Assembly (NCBI RefSeq): GCF_007655135.1
Contig: NC_045134.1
Span: forward strand, 18,872,568-18,936,567
Length of the DNA: 64,000 nucleotides
Direction: 5' to 3'
Source: Punica granatum
Taxonomy: Eukaryota; Streptophyta; Magnoliopsida; Myrtales; Lythraceae
Numbering within the stretch: position 1 is the first letter of the stretch; every line of letters begins with the position of its first letter. Both the position numbers and the translations under genes were made by a program. The notes beneath the pieces are model-generated. The model did no database searches. It saw only the letters and a program-made list of their open reading frames with translations, and was not told the origin of the DNA. This document shows, piece after piece, positions 1 to 11,087 of this stretch.

Positions 1-1060
1 AGTTTAAACTAGAAAACTATATCTTGTAGTTTGGGAATCTTTAGAGATTTTGCTTGGAGAGGAATTCTTGGACGTTTAATATAGGAGGTAGGAGCTGAAT
101 GTAGGGAAACATAGAAAACACAGGGAGGAAGAGAACGTGACCTTTGGAAACAAGAGGAGGTGGAGATCAAGATCGTGGTGACCGTGGTTCGAGTTGGAAG
201 ACCGACTACACTATTCTTTCTCGTTTCTCTTCCAATCCTTGTTATCACGTTTATGTTTTCTTCTAGGGATTTGATGTTTAACGTTACGATCATGAGCTAA
301 ATTCCCTTATCTAAGGTTTCAATGGAACCTAGTATTTTTTTTTTATATATAGAATTGTGATTTCTCTTCTCTATGTCTATTAAATTCGATTGAATTACTT
401 ATCATATCTTTTTCTTAATGCGTTTGATTGCTTGATTACCAATTATTTTGATAAGGAAATTTAGATGAGCTCGGGAGAGGATTCTAGGTTAAACCGTACA
501 TAGGATAGCCGAAGTTTAGTTTGAGTTGAAAAACCGACTAATTCGTGCGAAGGATAGGAATATACCCGATCGCCTTACGTAGCCAATTAGGGTTGATGAT
601 TAATGGGTTCTCGCTTATTAATTGCCCAGGAATAGAGTAGTTAATTTGATAGAGGGAATTCGTTTCTACACCGTTCGAGGAGAGATAGAAAGATAATAGA
701 ACCCTAGGTTAGTAATTCATGAATTTAATAGAATAGAGAGAGAATGATCGATTTTGTATAAGGTACTAGGGGAAATTGAAAGTCCTAGAGTCATCTCCAT
801 TGAATTTACTCGTGTCTACTTTATCGCTCCAGTTTAGTTTTTAGATTTAGTTTAATCAATTCTTTCAAAATCCGATTGTCTGGATAAAAGCGAGTTATGA
901 TAGATCAGTCTCTGTGAGATGATACCCTCATATATTACTTGAGGCAATAGGTGCACTTGCATGAATTGACATTTTTATCGCAACAACATGCGAACCTATT
1001 TATAGAATTGTTGTATTTATAGATTCGCGCTCGAATGCGTTGTCCATGATTTTTGGATCA
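1..1060 (+). mobile_element. Possible gypsy-type LTR or leader relic
   Basis: No gene is visible here. The run around 900-990 (CAGTCTCTGTGAGATGATA, then GCACTTGC) resembles the end of the LTR and leader of plant Ty3-gypsy elements, where a 'precious few bases then cacttgc' pattern is common. No matching second LTR, primer binding site or gag/pol was seen. The assignment rests on remembered sequence style only. Confidence 0.25.
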
Positions 1061-1199
1061 TGGCCAAGCCATTGCTGGCAAGAAAAGAGACAGGGGATGA
1101 AAAGTTTGCCATTTGCAGTGCCCGACTTGCCTTCATTAGTCAGGGATAGAGGTTGGTTGGTGGATTGCTAGTGGCGGACATTCCGCCCTATCCTCTCAT

Positions 1200-1328
1200 G
1201 GATTTAATACGACAAAATAGAAATCCTAAATATCTAATAAAAGGACATTAGTAGTCTCACCATAATATCAAACATGAGACCTCTTATCAAGTAAGAGCGT
1301 ATACTACTGCACTACATCTTATTTGATC
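1200..1328 (-). mobile_element. tRNA-derived SINE, copy 1 (decayed)
   Basis: On the minus strand the element starts near an A-box-like GTGCAGTAGTATACGCTC and has a degenerate B box (ATGTTTGATATT, plus positions 1264-1275). The tail contains ATTAGATATTTAGGATTTC. A second copy at 26185-26312 shares the same order of blocks, including the tail motif, and has a better B box. No target site duplication was resolved. Confidence 0.5.
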
Positions 1329-1802
1329 GCCCCATCGTCTCTTTACTTTTCCTCTTGTCAACTTCTTTCTCCCCCTCCCCCTAAGTTTTTTGTTTTTATT
1401 TCCAAATTTAAAAAATAATTTTTTAAAAATAAGAATGGTCATATACCAACTTTTTATGTAATATGACAATCTTATTAGTTAAAAGTAAAAAGTTATGACA
1501 TAGGGGAGGAAAGCCCCCACCGTTATGACTCCAAATGGGACTTCATTTTCCAAGTGTCTGGTCAAAACAATCAGATTGAAGTTAAGTGCCTTTTCTCGAT
1601 AAATAAGATTGCGCGTTATTTCTCCAATATCAAGAGAGGTCATCGCATTGTACCCAAAATAGAAAAGATAATTGAGTAGTGTCTGTTTCTTTTTCTTTCG
1701 GCAGATTAGAATTTTCCCTGAGATTGTTCAAGGGGACATTTTTATCAACTTAGTTCAAGGGATTTGACATTGACATTTTTATCAACTTAATCATTTGGTA
1801 TC
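1329..1802. other. Intergenic, nothing recognised
   Basis: AT-rich sequence with short open frames only. I see no gene, repeat structure or RNA feature here. Confidence 0.5.
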
Positions 1803-2297
1803 GGCCTGTTTGGTTTTACAATCAAGTCTGTTTGTTTTCGAGGTTAAAATCACACAAATTTTAATTTTAACTTTAACTCAACTCACTACACAACAAAAAT
1901 ACACATTTCTCAAGTTAAAAATTTTAACTTTAATTTTAACTCAACACTCTACACAACATTTTGTCCTTTTTCACAATCAAAATCAAAATTACTTTAACTC
2001 TGAAACCAAACGCACCATAAAATTTTAACTCTAACTTTAACTCTATTCACTATACAACAAAAATTAACAACACAATTAATACCTTTTCATTTTTCTTCAA
2101 TTTTTTAATCATTCAATTCAATTTTTAATACTAAATTCTTTCAATTATTTTTTTCACAATTCAACAACACAATCATTACGTTATCTCAACTATTCATTAT
2201 TTTTTCATATTTTTTCTCATAATTCAACAATACAATCATTACAATCCAATTAAAATCAAAACTCAACTCTAGTTAACTCTAAAACCACAAACACACA
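1803..2297. mobile_element. AT-rich MITE, family A copy 1 (possibly two nested)
   Basis: The left edge GGCCTGTTTGGTTTTA pairs as an inverted repeat with the right edge (AAAACCACAAACACAC). An internal edge near 2000-2018 (GAAACCAAACGCACCA) could be the right end of a shorter element inside or beside it. The core, with 'caacaacacaatcatta' and 'tctcaactattcatta', recurs at 27846-28163 and, inverted, at 41201-41491. No coding capacity. Confidence 0.5.
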
Positions 2298-2971
2298 TAT
2301 ATTTCAAAAATGAGCACTATCAGATCGGTGAATTCGAACTATAATTGGGGTCTTATTTAATCGGCTTTTCTAGTAAGGCTTCTTCTGTATTCATATTCAT
2401 AAAGAAAAAAAAATCCAAACTGATCACAGATCCAAGACATAATAATCGGATCGAAAACGATCACTCATATATGCACAATTAATAATTATACATATACATA
2501 TATGCAGTTTTGGTTTGTTTCTTAAGGTGTATCAATATGGATGGTATGTATGATACTGCTGCTTTCGTATATTGGCTACATCGAGGGCTATATAAAGGCA
2601 TAGAAATCTAAGGTTTTTCTCTTTACCTAAATATGCTCCCCACCAGCCACTTAGACCACAGGTGCGGTGATTCAGAATGTCCCGATCAGTCCCGAAGCTT
2701 CATACGGCTCTTACATGCGGCTCGCTCTCTTCTCGGGACTCTTGTTGAGGTCAACAATTAAATTCTTACTTCAGTCCAGCTTCATTGTTGCCGATTTATG
2801 TTACAAGACAGAACTAATGTGGCTTGTCTATCCGTTAGCTTTTTTGCACCAATCAATTATTTTAGGTTGAATACGTATAATTACAAATATGAGTCAGCTA
2901 CAGAGCTTCATGCACTGAATGAGGCACGTAGGGAACTCGGTCGATATCTGCATCAGCAAGCAATGAGTTTC
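2298..2971. other. Intergenic, nothing recognised
   Basis: Short open frames of 60-67 codons with no recognisable motif. The right edge is the start of the 1.47 kb tandem duplication. Confidence 0.5.
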
Positions 2972-3389
2972 AGAAGTTATTAGTTATCAGAGTTGGAAAA
3001 CAACTCCAAGAACTAAATTAATTCAGCAAGCGAGGAACAGATATGCGAGAACACAACAAAAAGATTGTACTAGCTCTCTTTCACGAAAAGCAGAGATGTC
3101 TACCTAATGCAAATTCTTAAATAAGTTAAACCTGATTACCTGATAAATGTAAAAGAGTTTTTTTAACTGTGGTTCACTCGATGCAGCATCAATCAACGAC
3201 TAGCAGCAATCTATGCAAAGAGCAAGGTGATGATATATCAACTCGCAACTGGGCAATTATTCAGTGAGCTCCTATCCGTAGGAATACCCAAAAGTCCTAG
3301 AAAGTGAGGTTCTATGAGAGAGGACAATCTACCATAGCATAAAAGGAAAAAAGAAAATACAAGATATAATTGCAGTTAATCGGCGCAAG

Positions 3390-3764
3390 CCTGAGATCAG
3401 GGCCTTTTGCAACCACTCAGACATCCGCCACAGCAGGAGCATCGATGTCATCACAATTCTTGCGCTTCTTGTCGGCTTCAGTTTGGTCTCATCGTTCTCA
3501 ACCTTCACCTGCCCTTCAGGATTCTCGGGCTTCTCAATCTCCTCCTCCAAGCTCTCATCCTCAGCATCTTCAAGAACGGTGAGACCAAACTGAAGCCGAA
3601 CAACAAGTGCAAGAACTGCGATGACATCGATGCTCCAAGATTTTCAGGAGCTTCTTCAGCTTCTTCTGCGATGACTCAGAGTTTTCTTCTTCCCCCTCGT
3701 ACTTGCTTTGCTGGGATTCAATCACATTCATCAGCTCTCTGTTGACCTGCCATGATGTAAAGGC
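3390..3764 (-). pseudogene. Rearranged fragment of an unidentified spliced gene (unit 1)
   Basis: On the minus strand a CAG acceptor at 3765-3767 opens a frame that reads AFTSWQVNRELMNV, then a charged ESQQSKYEGEEE and a Lys-rich KKLKKLLK segment. Near 3636 the frame enters an inverted segment and soon stops. Beyond it the same strand resumes with an acidic stretch (EDAEDESLEEEIEKPENPEG) and ends SEWLQKALISGL. The composition, acidic and Lys-rich, suggests a nuclear or cytosolic protein, but I do not recognise the family. Stops and the inversion make this non-functional. Confidence 0.5.
3436..3636. repeat. Foldback: 64-bp inverted arms around a 73-bp loop (unit 1)
   Basis: Arm A (3436-3499) is the near reverse complement of arm B (3573-3636); I estimate about 90% identity by eye. 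Read as protein, arm A on the minus strand and arm B on the plus strand both encode KLKP...KNCDDIDAP. Two of the differences are synonymous (AAT/AAC, TGT/TGC). Confidence 0.85.
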
Positions 3765-4218
3765 CTGTACTGAAAACCGTATTTACCGGGAAAAAGTAAG
3801 TTGAGAGAAAGTTATAATTAATTCTTCCTATTTCTCTAACTGCATGCTCTATAGTTTTGCATCAAATCTAATATATTATGTTAATTGTCGTCCTTGGATT
3901 GTATTAAGAAAATAACTACAAATTGGTGCAACTTTTGATAGGGTAAACTTGAGTTCCCGTTCTTTTTTATCTAATAAATCGTATTTCGATAGTTTTTGTG
4001 GCCACTTAACTCACCATAAGAAAGAAAAAACGTGGGAATCACCATTTCCATAACCACACTCATCAGGTATAACTTGACTAGCAATTGATTTTAACTTTCT
4101 AAAGAAAACGAAACCCCATATATTTGATCTAGATATAAGATCTTTTATAATTGAGCTACTCTCTTAACTTGGAAGGACTTCGAAATTTCTTTTTAAATTA
4201 CTCTTGGACCTCTTAATT

Positions 4219-4441
4219 GCTGTCTACCATCAAACATGCTGTAACTTGGAAGGTTGGTGATGGCCAACTTATTTCTTTTTAGTATGACTCATGGTCTTCT
4301 CTTGGACCTCTTATTGATCATTGTTTGAGGGGTTTTCAATGTTTTCCCTCCATTAATCCTCATGATAATCTCAGTGTTATTCTTCAAAATCAGCAGTGGA
4401 GTTGGCCTAGAAACGTGAACTTTGAAGCCATCAGGATTATT
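4219..4441 (+). mobile_element. LINE fragment truncated by the duplication (unit 1)
   Basis: This sequence is nearly identical to 5684-5907, the start of the LINE reverse-transcriptase tail. Here it is cut at the duplication junction and runs directly into the start of unit 2. Confidence 0.85.
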
Positions 4442-4855
4442 AGAAGTTATTAGTTATCAGAGTTGGAAAACAACTCCAAGAACTAAATTAATTCAGCAAG
4501 CGAGGAACAGATATGCGAGAACACAACAAAAAGATTGTACTAGCTCTCTTTCACGAAAAGCAGAGATGTCTACTACTAATGCAAATTCTTAAATAAGTTA
4601 AACCTGATTACCTGATAAATGTAAAAGAGTTTTTTTAACTGTGGTTCACTCGATGCAGCATCAATCAACGACTAGCAGCAATCTATGCAAAGAGCAAGGT
4701 GATGATATATCAACTCGCAACTGGGCAATTATTCAGTGAGCTCCTATCCGTAGGAATACCCAAAAGTCCTAGAAAGTGAGGTTCTATGAGAGAGGACAAT
4801 CTACCATAGCATAAAAGGAAAAAAAAAATACAAGATATAATTGCAGTTAATCTCG

Positions 4856-5250
4856 GCGCAAGCCTGAGATCAGGGCCTTTTGCAACCACTCAGACATCCG
4901 CCACAGCAGGAGCATCATCGATGTCATCACAATTCTTGCGCTTCTTGTCGGCTTCAGTTTGGTCTCATCGTTCTCAACCTTCACACCTTCACCTGCCCTT
5001 CAGGATTCTCGGGCTTCTCAATCTCCTCCTCCAAGCTCTCATCCTCAGCATCTTCAAGAACGGTGAGACCAAACTGAAGCCGAACAACAAGTGCAAGAAC
5101 TGCGATGACATCGATGCTCCAAGATTTTCAGGAGCTTCTTCAGCTTCTTCTGCGATGACTCAGAGTTTTTCTTCTTCCCCCCCTCGTACTTGCTTTGCTG
5201 GGATTCAATCACATTCATCAGCTCTCTGTTGACCTGCCATGATGTAAAGG
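4856..5250 (-). pseudogene. Second copy of the rearranged gene fragment (unit 2)
   Basis: Duplicate of the fragment at 3390-3764, with its own extra indels. The extra six bases near 4983 introduce a stop on the minus strand. The product is not identified. Confidence 0.5.
4909..5120. repeat. Foldback arms (unit 2)
   Basis: Arm A is 4909-4975 and arm B 5057-5120. The structure matches unit 1, with one extra ATC in arm A, so the foldback existed before the tandem duplication. Confidence 0.85.
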
Positions 5251-5683
5251 CCTGTACTGAAACCGTATTTACCGGGAAAAAGTAAGTTGAGAGAAAGTTA
5301 TAATTAATTCTTCCTATTTCTCTAACTGCATGCTCTATAGTTTTGCATCAAATCTAATATATTATGTTAATTGTCGTCCTTGGATTGTATTAAGAAAATA
5401 ACTACAAATTGGTGCAACTTTTGATAGGGTAAACTTGAGTTCCCGTTCTTTTTTATCTAATCGTATTTCGTCGATAGTTTTTGTGTTGTGGCCACTTAAC
5501 TCACCATAAAAAGAAAAAACGTGGGAATCACCATTTCCATAACCACACTCATCAGGTATAACTTGACTAGCAATTGATTTTAACTTTCTAAAGAAAACGA
5601 AACCCCATATATTTGAACAGAGATATAAGATCTAATTTATAATCAGAGCAACTTCTCTTGGACTTCGAAAAAATTACTTAAAT

Positions 5684-6614
5684 TGCTGTCTACCATCAAA
5701 CATGCTGTAACTTGGAAGGTTGGTGATGGCCAACTTATTTCTTTTTAGTATGACTCATGGTCTTCTCTTGGACCTCTTATTGATCATTGTTTGAGGGGTT
5801 TTCAATGTTTTCCCTCCATTAATCCTCATGATAATCTCAGTGTTATTCTTCAAAATCAGCAGTGGAGTTGGCCTAGAAACGTGAACTTTGAAGCCATCAG
5901 GATTATTAATCAGGCCAGCACTTCCGTGATGAGAGAAAATGCAGACACAGTGCTATGGAATGCTACAACTTGGAATTCAGCACCTCCAAGCTATGGCAGG
6001 ATCTCCAACCAAGGAAGGCAAAGGTCCCATGGCATAGATTTCTGTTGTTCCAAGGCCATTTTCCCTGTGCTTCATTCATCTCTTGGCTAGCCATGAAAGA
6101 AAGATTGTCAAGCTGGGGTTGTCTTAATAGATTTGATTTATGTAACTTCTGTAATGTAACTGTGGAATCACGCGATCATCTCTTTTTCACATGTGATTTC
6201 TCTAAACAAATATGGAACTTAGTGTTATCGAAGTTATTCATTTCCTGGAATTGTGGTGACTGGGAGCATGAACTCCAACTTGCTACTTCTTGGAAAGGGA
6301 AGTCTCTTAGTATTATAATCCTCAAGTTAAATTGGACTTGCTATATTTATAGAATTTGGAGGGAGAGGAATGTGCGAATCTTTCCGGGGAATGCACAAAA
6401 GCTTGAGGATATAGTTCAATCGATTTTTACGGACTTGAAAGGAAGACCTATGACGATTCCCAAACTGCTACTGAAGCTCCCTCATTGCCCTTATGGATCA
6501 GCTTTCCAATTTTGATGTGTATAGTTGTATAGTTTTTGTAAAGATGTGGTAGGAGACTAGGTTCCCTTTTTTTTTTTTTTTTGGCTCTTATGAGCATTTT
6601 CCTTGAATAAATGT
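5684..6614 (+). mobile_element. LINE (L1-type) 3' fragment with zinc-binding reverse-transcriptase tail
   Basis: This is a 5'-truncated non-LTR retrotransposon. Conceptual translation begins with the typical WKVGDGQLISF segment (an in-frame stop follows) and ends in a zf-RVT domain with SFISWLAMKERLSSWGC and a Cys/His cluster, CNFCNVTVESRDHLFFTC, then KQIW. The frame shifts near 5980: the upstream part lies in the frame open at 5791-6090, the rest in the frame open at 5955-6515. After the stop comes a T run (6569-6584) and GGCTCTTATGAGC, a sequence common at the 3' end of plant LINEs. Not functional. Confidence 0.85.
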
Positions 6615-7858
6615 AACGTGAATACTGAGGTGTTTTAATGCATCATCATTTATCCCAAAAAGAAAAAAAAGATCTGATTCATTCCAATCTATAAAGTTAT
6701 CAATCCAAATGAAAACAACGGAAATCCCAAAAAGAAGAAAGACAACCTTATTGGTATAACTTAGAGAACCCATAATCTCTGAGAAAATGACCGAAGCATT
6801 CCCTCCATCTGAAATAATGCACCAAGGCATAGTCCTTCTGGTCATACTTGTCCGCAACAAGATGAACCCTATTGAGTGATTCCTCAAAGGTTTGCCAAGC
6901 AGCATCATTAATGCTCAAGAGAAATCACCCCCTCCTCAATGATCTGCAGGGCGCTCTGGGACAACTGATTAGACTGCCGCACTCAATCACCGATCTTCAC
7001 ATCTCCCTAGCCTGGATCGAGAATATAAACTGAAACACACATGTAATACTCCTGCCATCTCTGTAGAATGTTTTTTGAAGGAACTTCTTCGAACCCATTA
7101 AACATACTTCGGAGGCATCGGTAATTTGTAGTGATTGTTTCATGTTTCTAACAAATGGATCCAGATCCTTATTGCCGGGCAACTCTAGTCTAGTAAGATG
7201 GTTGGTTGAGATAAAATAGCAGGGATTGATCCCAACCTACATCCACTGGCCATTGATCGCTTGTGGAAGGCGGTAGGACCCTTACTAAGGTTGCCAGGCA
7301 ATAAAGGGATATCCTCATCTTCCATCTCTTTTGATTTATGCACAGGATCTTCCCACTGTGAGTATGATCCTCTCCAACTTTGATTGTAAACCAACTTGAA
7401 TTTCTCCCTACCGCACTGCCATTTTCCTCTACAAATAAACATCTTGATAAAGAATGTGGCTCTGTCTCCCCCAATTCCACAAGAAGTCCTCCATAAACCT
7501 TTTACCTCTTCCCTCTCGATCTAGACTTGAACCGATTTAATTACCCAGATTCACCAGCTTCCTCTCAATTCGATCCATCACGTTTTGCGCCAATGTTGAA
7601 TATCTCTATTCATTTCCGGATCACAACACCGTATTGTCACAAGCTGGCGACAGAGAATGATCAGGATTAGTTCCCAAATTCCTACAATATCCTCTCCCAT
7701 CAATCGACTCAATGAACTTTCTCACAGGCGCCTGCCAAATTTCCCGAACTGGCTTCTCATTTCCTCCCATACAAGTAATTCACCACACCATCAGCATCTC
7801 GACTCTAAACTGCCATAAAACAACCACGACAAAATTCGGTATTTCACAGAGAATAGCA
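6615..7858. other. Intergenic or decayed, nothing recognised
   Basis: Several minus-strand frames of 60-106 codons lie here (6588-6908, 6997-7182, 7190-7480) and look like pieces of one decayed coding region in different frames. I could not assign them to a family. No other feature is seen. Confidence 0.4.
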
Positions 7859-8479
7859 TCAAAGGTACTCATCAGCAAGGAATATCTCACTTGCCCAATA
7901 ATTTGTCACAGAAGATTCAGAATTGACCAAATCTTGCAGACCCAGAAGCCCAAAATCCGCTCTTTGGCTTGGCACAGAAACACAACAAATCAGCTTCTTC
8001 CCCAGCCTTTCAGATATCACTGACCTGCCACGCTCTCTAACCCCAACCCTCGCGGCCATGAACGGCCGCAGGGTCTTCTCCTTGGCGAACTCGGCGCACT
8101 TCTCCTTCTTATCGGCCAGGCAGCTCTCCATCTCCCTCACCTCGCACGCCTCCCTCTCCTTCATATTCACTTTCTGGCCAATCAGCGGCGCCCACCAGGG
8201 CGGCGCGCAGGCCCTCGAGGCTGCCACCGCACAACCGATCCGGGCCCCCTCCTCGCACTGCTCGGCTATCTTGGACCGGCATGAGCGGAGGGCGGCGGCC
8301 CACGAAGCGGGATCCTTGAAGGCGAGGACGTACCGACCGGCTGCGGGGTAGTCGCGGGGGCCGGCGGGGATGGGGCCGCGAAGTAGCGGTAGGGGGCTTT
8401 CAAAGGGGATCACGGTGGCGGCGGCGGAGTAGTCCTCGGCGGCTGCTGGATCCTGCTGGGCAGCGACGGTGGGATCCAT
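7859..8479 (-). CDS. Conserved plant protein of unknown function, Cys-rich
   Basis: An intronless 206-aa frame starting at MDPTVAAQQDP. I chose this Met (ATG at 8477-8479) because the frame upstream (to 8584) is low-information and the Met begins the GC-rich part. After an Ala-rich start comes ESPLPLLRGPIPAGP, then YVLAFKDPASWAAAL, a run of spaced Cys residues (SKIAEQCEEGARIGCAV, CAPPWWAPLIG) and a charged Cys segment (KEREACEVREMESCLADKKE, KCAEFAKEK). This pattern resembles a plant-specific family I remember without a known function; that is recollection, not a search. No signal peptide or membrane segment. The last ~60 residues are less convincing, and a GT near 8054 could be a splice donor. 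The body is far more GC-rich than its surroundings. Confidence 0.65.
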   Translation of the reverse strand: MDPTVAAQQDPAAAEDYSAAATVIPFESPLPLLRGPIPAGPRDYPAAGRYVLAFKDPASWAAALRSCRSKIAEQCEEGARIGCAVAASRACAPPWWAPLIGQKVNMKEREACEVREMESCLADKKEKCAEFAKEKTLRPFMAARVGVRERGRSVISERLGKKLICCVSVPSQRADFGLLGLQDLVNSESSVTNYWASEIFLADEYL

Positions 8480-8732
8480 TTGCTCGACAAAGGTTACCGG
8501 CAAATGATAGGAAACCAACCATCCACCGCCGTCACCAAGTTTCGGGTGGCAGACGCATTTGAGAGCCCAACCGGCCCCGAACAAGAGATATCAAATCCAA
8601 CGGATTCTATTTTAAGGATTATTGTACGACCATGACGGACCATAGTCATATAATTAATTGTACCTAAGTGTCCATTCCTTACCTCCAAATTCAATACTAT
8701 TAATTACCTTGACGGGTAAATTAGTACTTACA

Positions 8733-8740
8733 TTATATAA
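8733..8740 (-). promoter_or_regulatory. Possible TATA box for the 7859-8479 gene
   Basis: On the minus strand this reads TTTATATAATG about 255 bases upstream of the chosen ATG. The region is AT-rich, so chance is a real possibility. Confidence 0.25.
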
Positions 8741-9639
8741 AGGATCAAAACAAGATCGAGAAACTTCATTTCGATATTTCTTTGTATCGTTGATGGGAAA
8801 TTTGTTTTTCCCAATTAATTTTCAAGGGGTTCAACTTTCTGTGGACGATATGGGGGATTGTAAACTGTAAATTCTAGAATAAAGCACGGGTCTATTATTC
8901 AGTCAACAAAAAATAATTGTCAAAATTTTCTGGATTATTTTTTATTATCTACCTTTTTTTTTCCCAACTTTTATTCTACCTGGGATAAGTAGAATTTGAC
9001 AGTTTATTACGGAAAGATATGTAAATAATAATAAAAAAAGGGGTGGAATTTTCGGTGATCGAAATATTGCAGGCCATTTTACAGTTATTTTCCAAAGTAT
9101 TATATGATTGTATTTAACTAATTAATAATTGAAAAGATGCAACATAGAATTAGGAAAATTATACCATATAATATGACGTTTAACTTCTGTCTTAAATTCA
9201 ACTCCTACTTTATAAATTATCTAAAAATACCTAACGTTATATATTTTTCTTTTAATTTTAACTCACCGTCAATTTTCTATAAGAAAATGATGGAAAAAAC
9301 GAGCTAGACACACTTGTAAGCTCACTTGGTAGTTTTGTTTCACCAACAACGGTTGTTTCTGACTTCTCATTCTGATTTCATCTTTCTTTGACAAAGTTTA
9401 CCGTTGCTTCCAATGTCCATCATTCAATTGTTCCATCCTAGACGAGATTAGTTCCTGCAATGGTTGGAGGAGATTTTAACCAACACAGCCAAGGGGAAAA
9501 TATGGTTGATCCATTTGGCCATCGCAAAGGTCTCTTATTGCTATTATCCAAGCTATCCTCTCCTTCAATTCATGAAACGACTCCTCCAATTTCCTTGTGA
9601 CCTCAGTAATTTATGACCTAGACGTTCCATTTTGAACCT
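8741..9639. other. Intergenic, nothing recognised
   Basis: AT-rich to about 9300, then more balanced sequence with no recognisable coding region. Confidence 0.5.
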
Positions 9640-9699
9640 GAGTCCACCATTGGTGTGGTTCGACATGCGAAAATGGAGGAGGTGCAGTGGGTTGGAATT

Positions 9700-9928
9700 G
9701 AAACTGAATGGTATAAACTTTGCAGAGGCAAAATTGGAGGAACGTCAAAACTTATTCATTCACTTCTATTATCTGTATACATATAGTGCAGGGCTAAAGA
9801 ATCCACCAAGAATAAGATATCTACTTTCCTAGAATGAGAACACAATTTAAGAAAGTATCTAGGCTAATTAATGTACAAAATATCTCTACATAATACACAA
9901 AATCCCGACAAATAGGTCAATACTCCCC
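9700..9928 (-). repeat. 3' LTR remnant of the copia element
   Basis: It lies directly downstream (minus strand) of the polypurine tract. I could not place the far end or find a TG...CA pair, so the edge is approximate. Confidence 0.45.
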
Positions 9929-9929
9929 C

Positions 9930-11070
9930 TCGGTGCATGAATATCAAGAATGCCCAACTTGCGAAGAAGGAAATGAATCCTGTCACGGCCTAGAGCTCTA
10001 ATAAAAATATCAGCAAGTGGTTGAGCACTAGAGACATGCCGAGTAGATATGCGCCTCTCTTAATATGATCTTAGATAAAATGGCAGTCAATCTCAATATG
10101 TTTAGTCTTCTCGTGGAAGACCGGGTTCGTTGCAATATGGATTGCCACCTGACGATCACACATGAGCTCCATAGGCCGATCATGATTAATACCGAAAGAG
10201 CTAAGTAGACTCTTCAGCCGTAACTCTTCATAGTACCATAACTGTACTCGTCAGTAGTGGCCAAGACTCTACTCTCAGCTGAAAATCTACTTACAGTGGT
10301 TTGTTTCTTCATTTTCCAAGACACCGGGCATCCACCAATAGTTATAAAATATCCCGCAATAGACCGTTTGGCATCGGGCAACTTGCCCAATCTGCATCAC
10401 AATAAGCTCGAACATCCAGATTCTATGGTGCTTCAAGAAACATCCCTTGACCAGGATTATTCTTGAGATATTGAAGCACCCGAAGTGCAGCCTCCCACTG
10501 TGGTTGTCGCGGCCCCTGCACAAACTAAGAAAGAATATGCACCGAATAACACAAGTCCGGCCGTGTAATGGTTAAGTAGATAAGACTTCCCACAAGTCAT
10601 CTGTATTGTTCTGGATTGGAAATAAGCTCGCCCGTATCAGCATCGAGTCGGTGTTGTTGTTCCATGGGAAACGTCGATGGTTTGCTTCCCAACATCCCAG
10701 CTTCAAATAAAATCTCAAGTGCATATTTCCGCTGTGACAAGAAGAGCCCCGTAGGATGTCGAGCTACCTCAATACCAAGGAAGTATTTCAACGGGCCTAA
10801 ATCCTTAATACATAATTCTTGAGCCAAATAATTCTTGAACTCAAGACAAGTCAGAGAATTGTTACTCGTCAGATTCATGTCATCAACATATGTCAGCATG
10901 GCTACGAAATCATCTCCATGTGAGTATATAAAAAGTGACTGGTCAGCTTGTGATTGAGAGAAGCCATAGTTGAGTAGAGCTGATGCAAATTTGGCAGACC
11001 AGTTCCTCGATGCTTGTCGAATGTATGTAGACTTCGTCAATCAACAGACCTATTTCGAGTTTGTGTTGTG
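9930..11070 (-). pseudogene. copia reverse transcriptase and RNase H remnant
   Basis: The open frame 10597-11040 gives YIRQASRNWSAKFASALLNY and the catalytic-site motif TYVDDM (10876-10890), followed by IKDLGPLKYFLGIEVA and QRKYALEILFEAGML, all classic copia RT. Further left, in other frames, are RNase H pieces: SWKMKKQTTVSRFSAESR and NPVFHEKTKHIEIDCHF. A stop at about 10590 and several frameshifts disrupt the domain. YVDD itself is intact. Confidence 0.9.
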
Positions 11071-11087
11071 AAAGCGGGAAGGGAGCT

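Larger units (their letters stand above)
2972..4441. repeat. Tandem duplication, unit 1
   Basis: This 1470-bp unit is repeated directly, head to tail, at 4442-5907. Both begin AGAAGTTATTAGTTATCAG and both end in the same LINE sequence (CCATCAGGATTATTA). The copies differ mainly by small indels, for example an extra CTA in unit 2 near 4571 and an extra CACCTT near 4983. The last 220 bp of the unit is LINE sequence, so the duplication happened after the LINE inserted. Confidence 0.95.
4442..5907. repeat. Tandem duplication, unit 2
   Basis: Second copy of the 1.47 kb unit. Unlike unit 1, its LINE portion continues intact past the duplication edge to about 6614, so this unit carries the original LINE junction. 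A stretch near 5600-5680 diverges more from unit 1 than the rest does. Confidence 0.95.

Noticed and set aside
3407..3745. 112-codon plus-strand frame (and 103 codons at 4921-5232)
   Set aside because: The coding signal in the region reads on the minus strand. The plus frame only makes sense over the short inverted arm.
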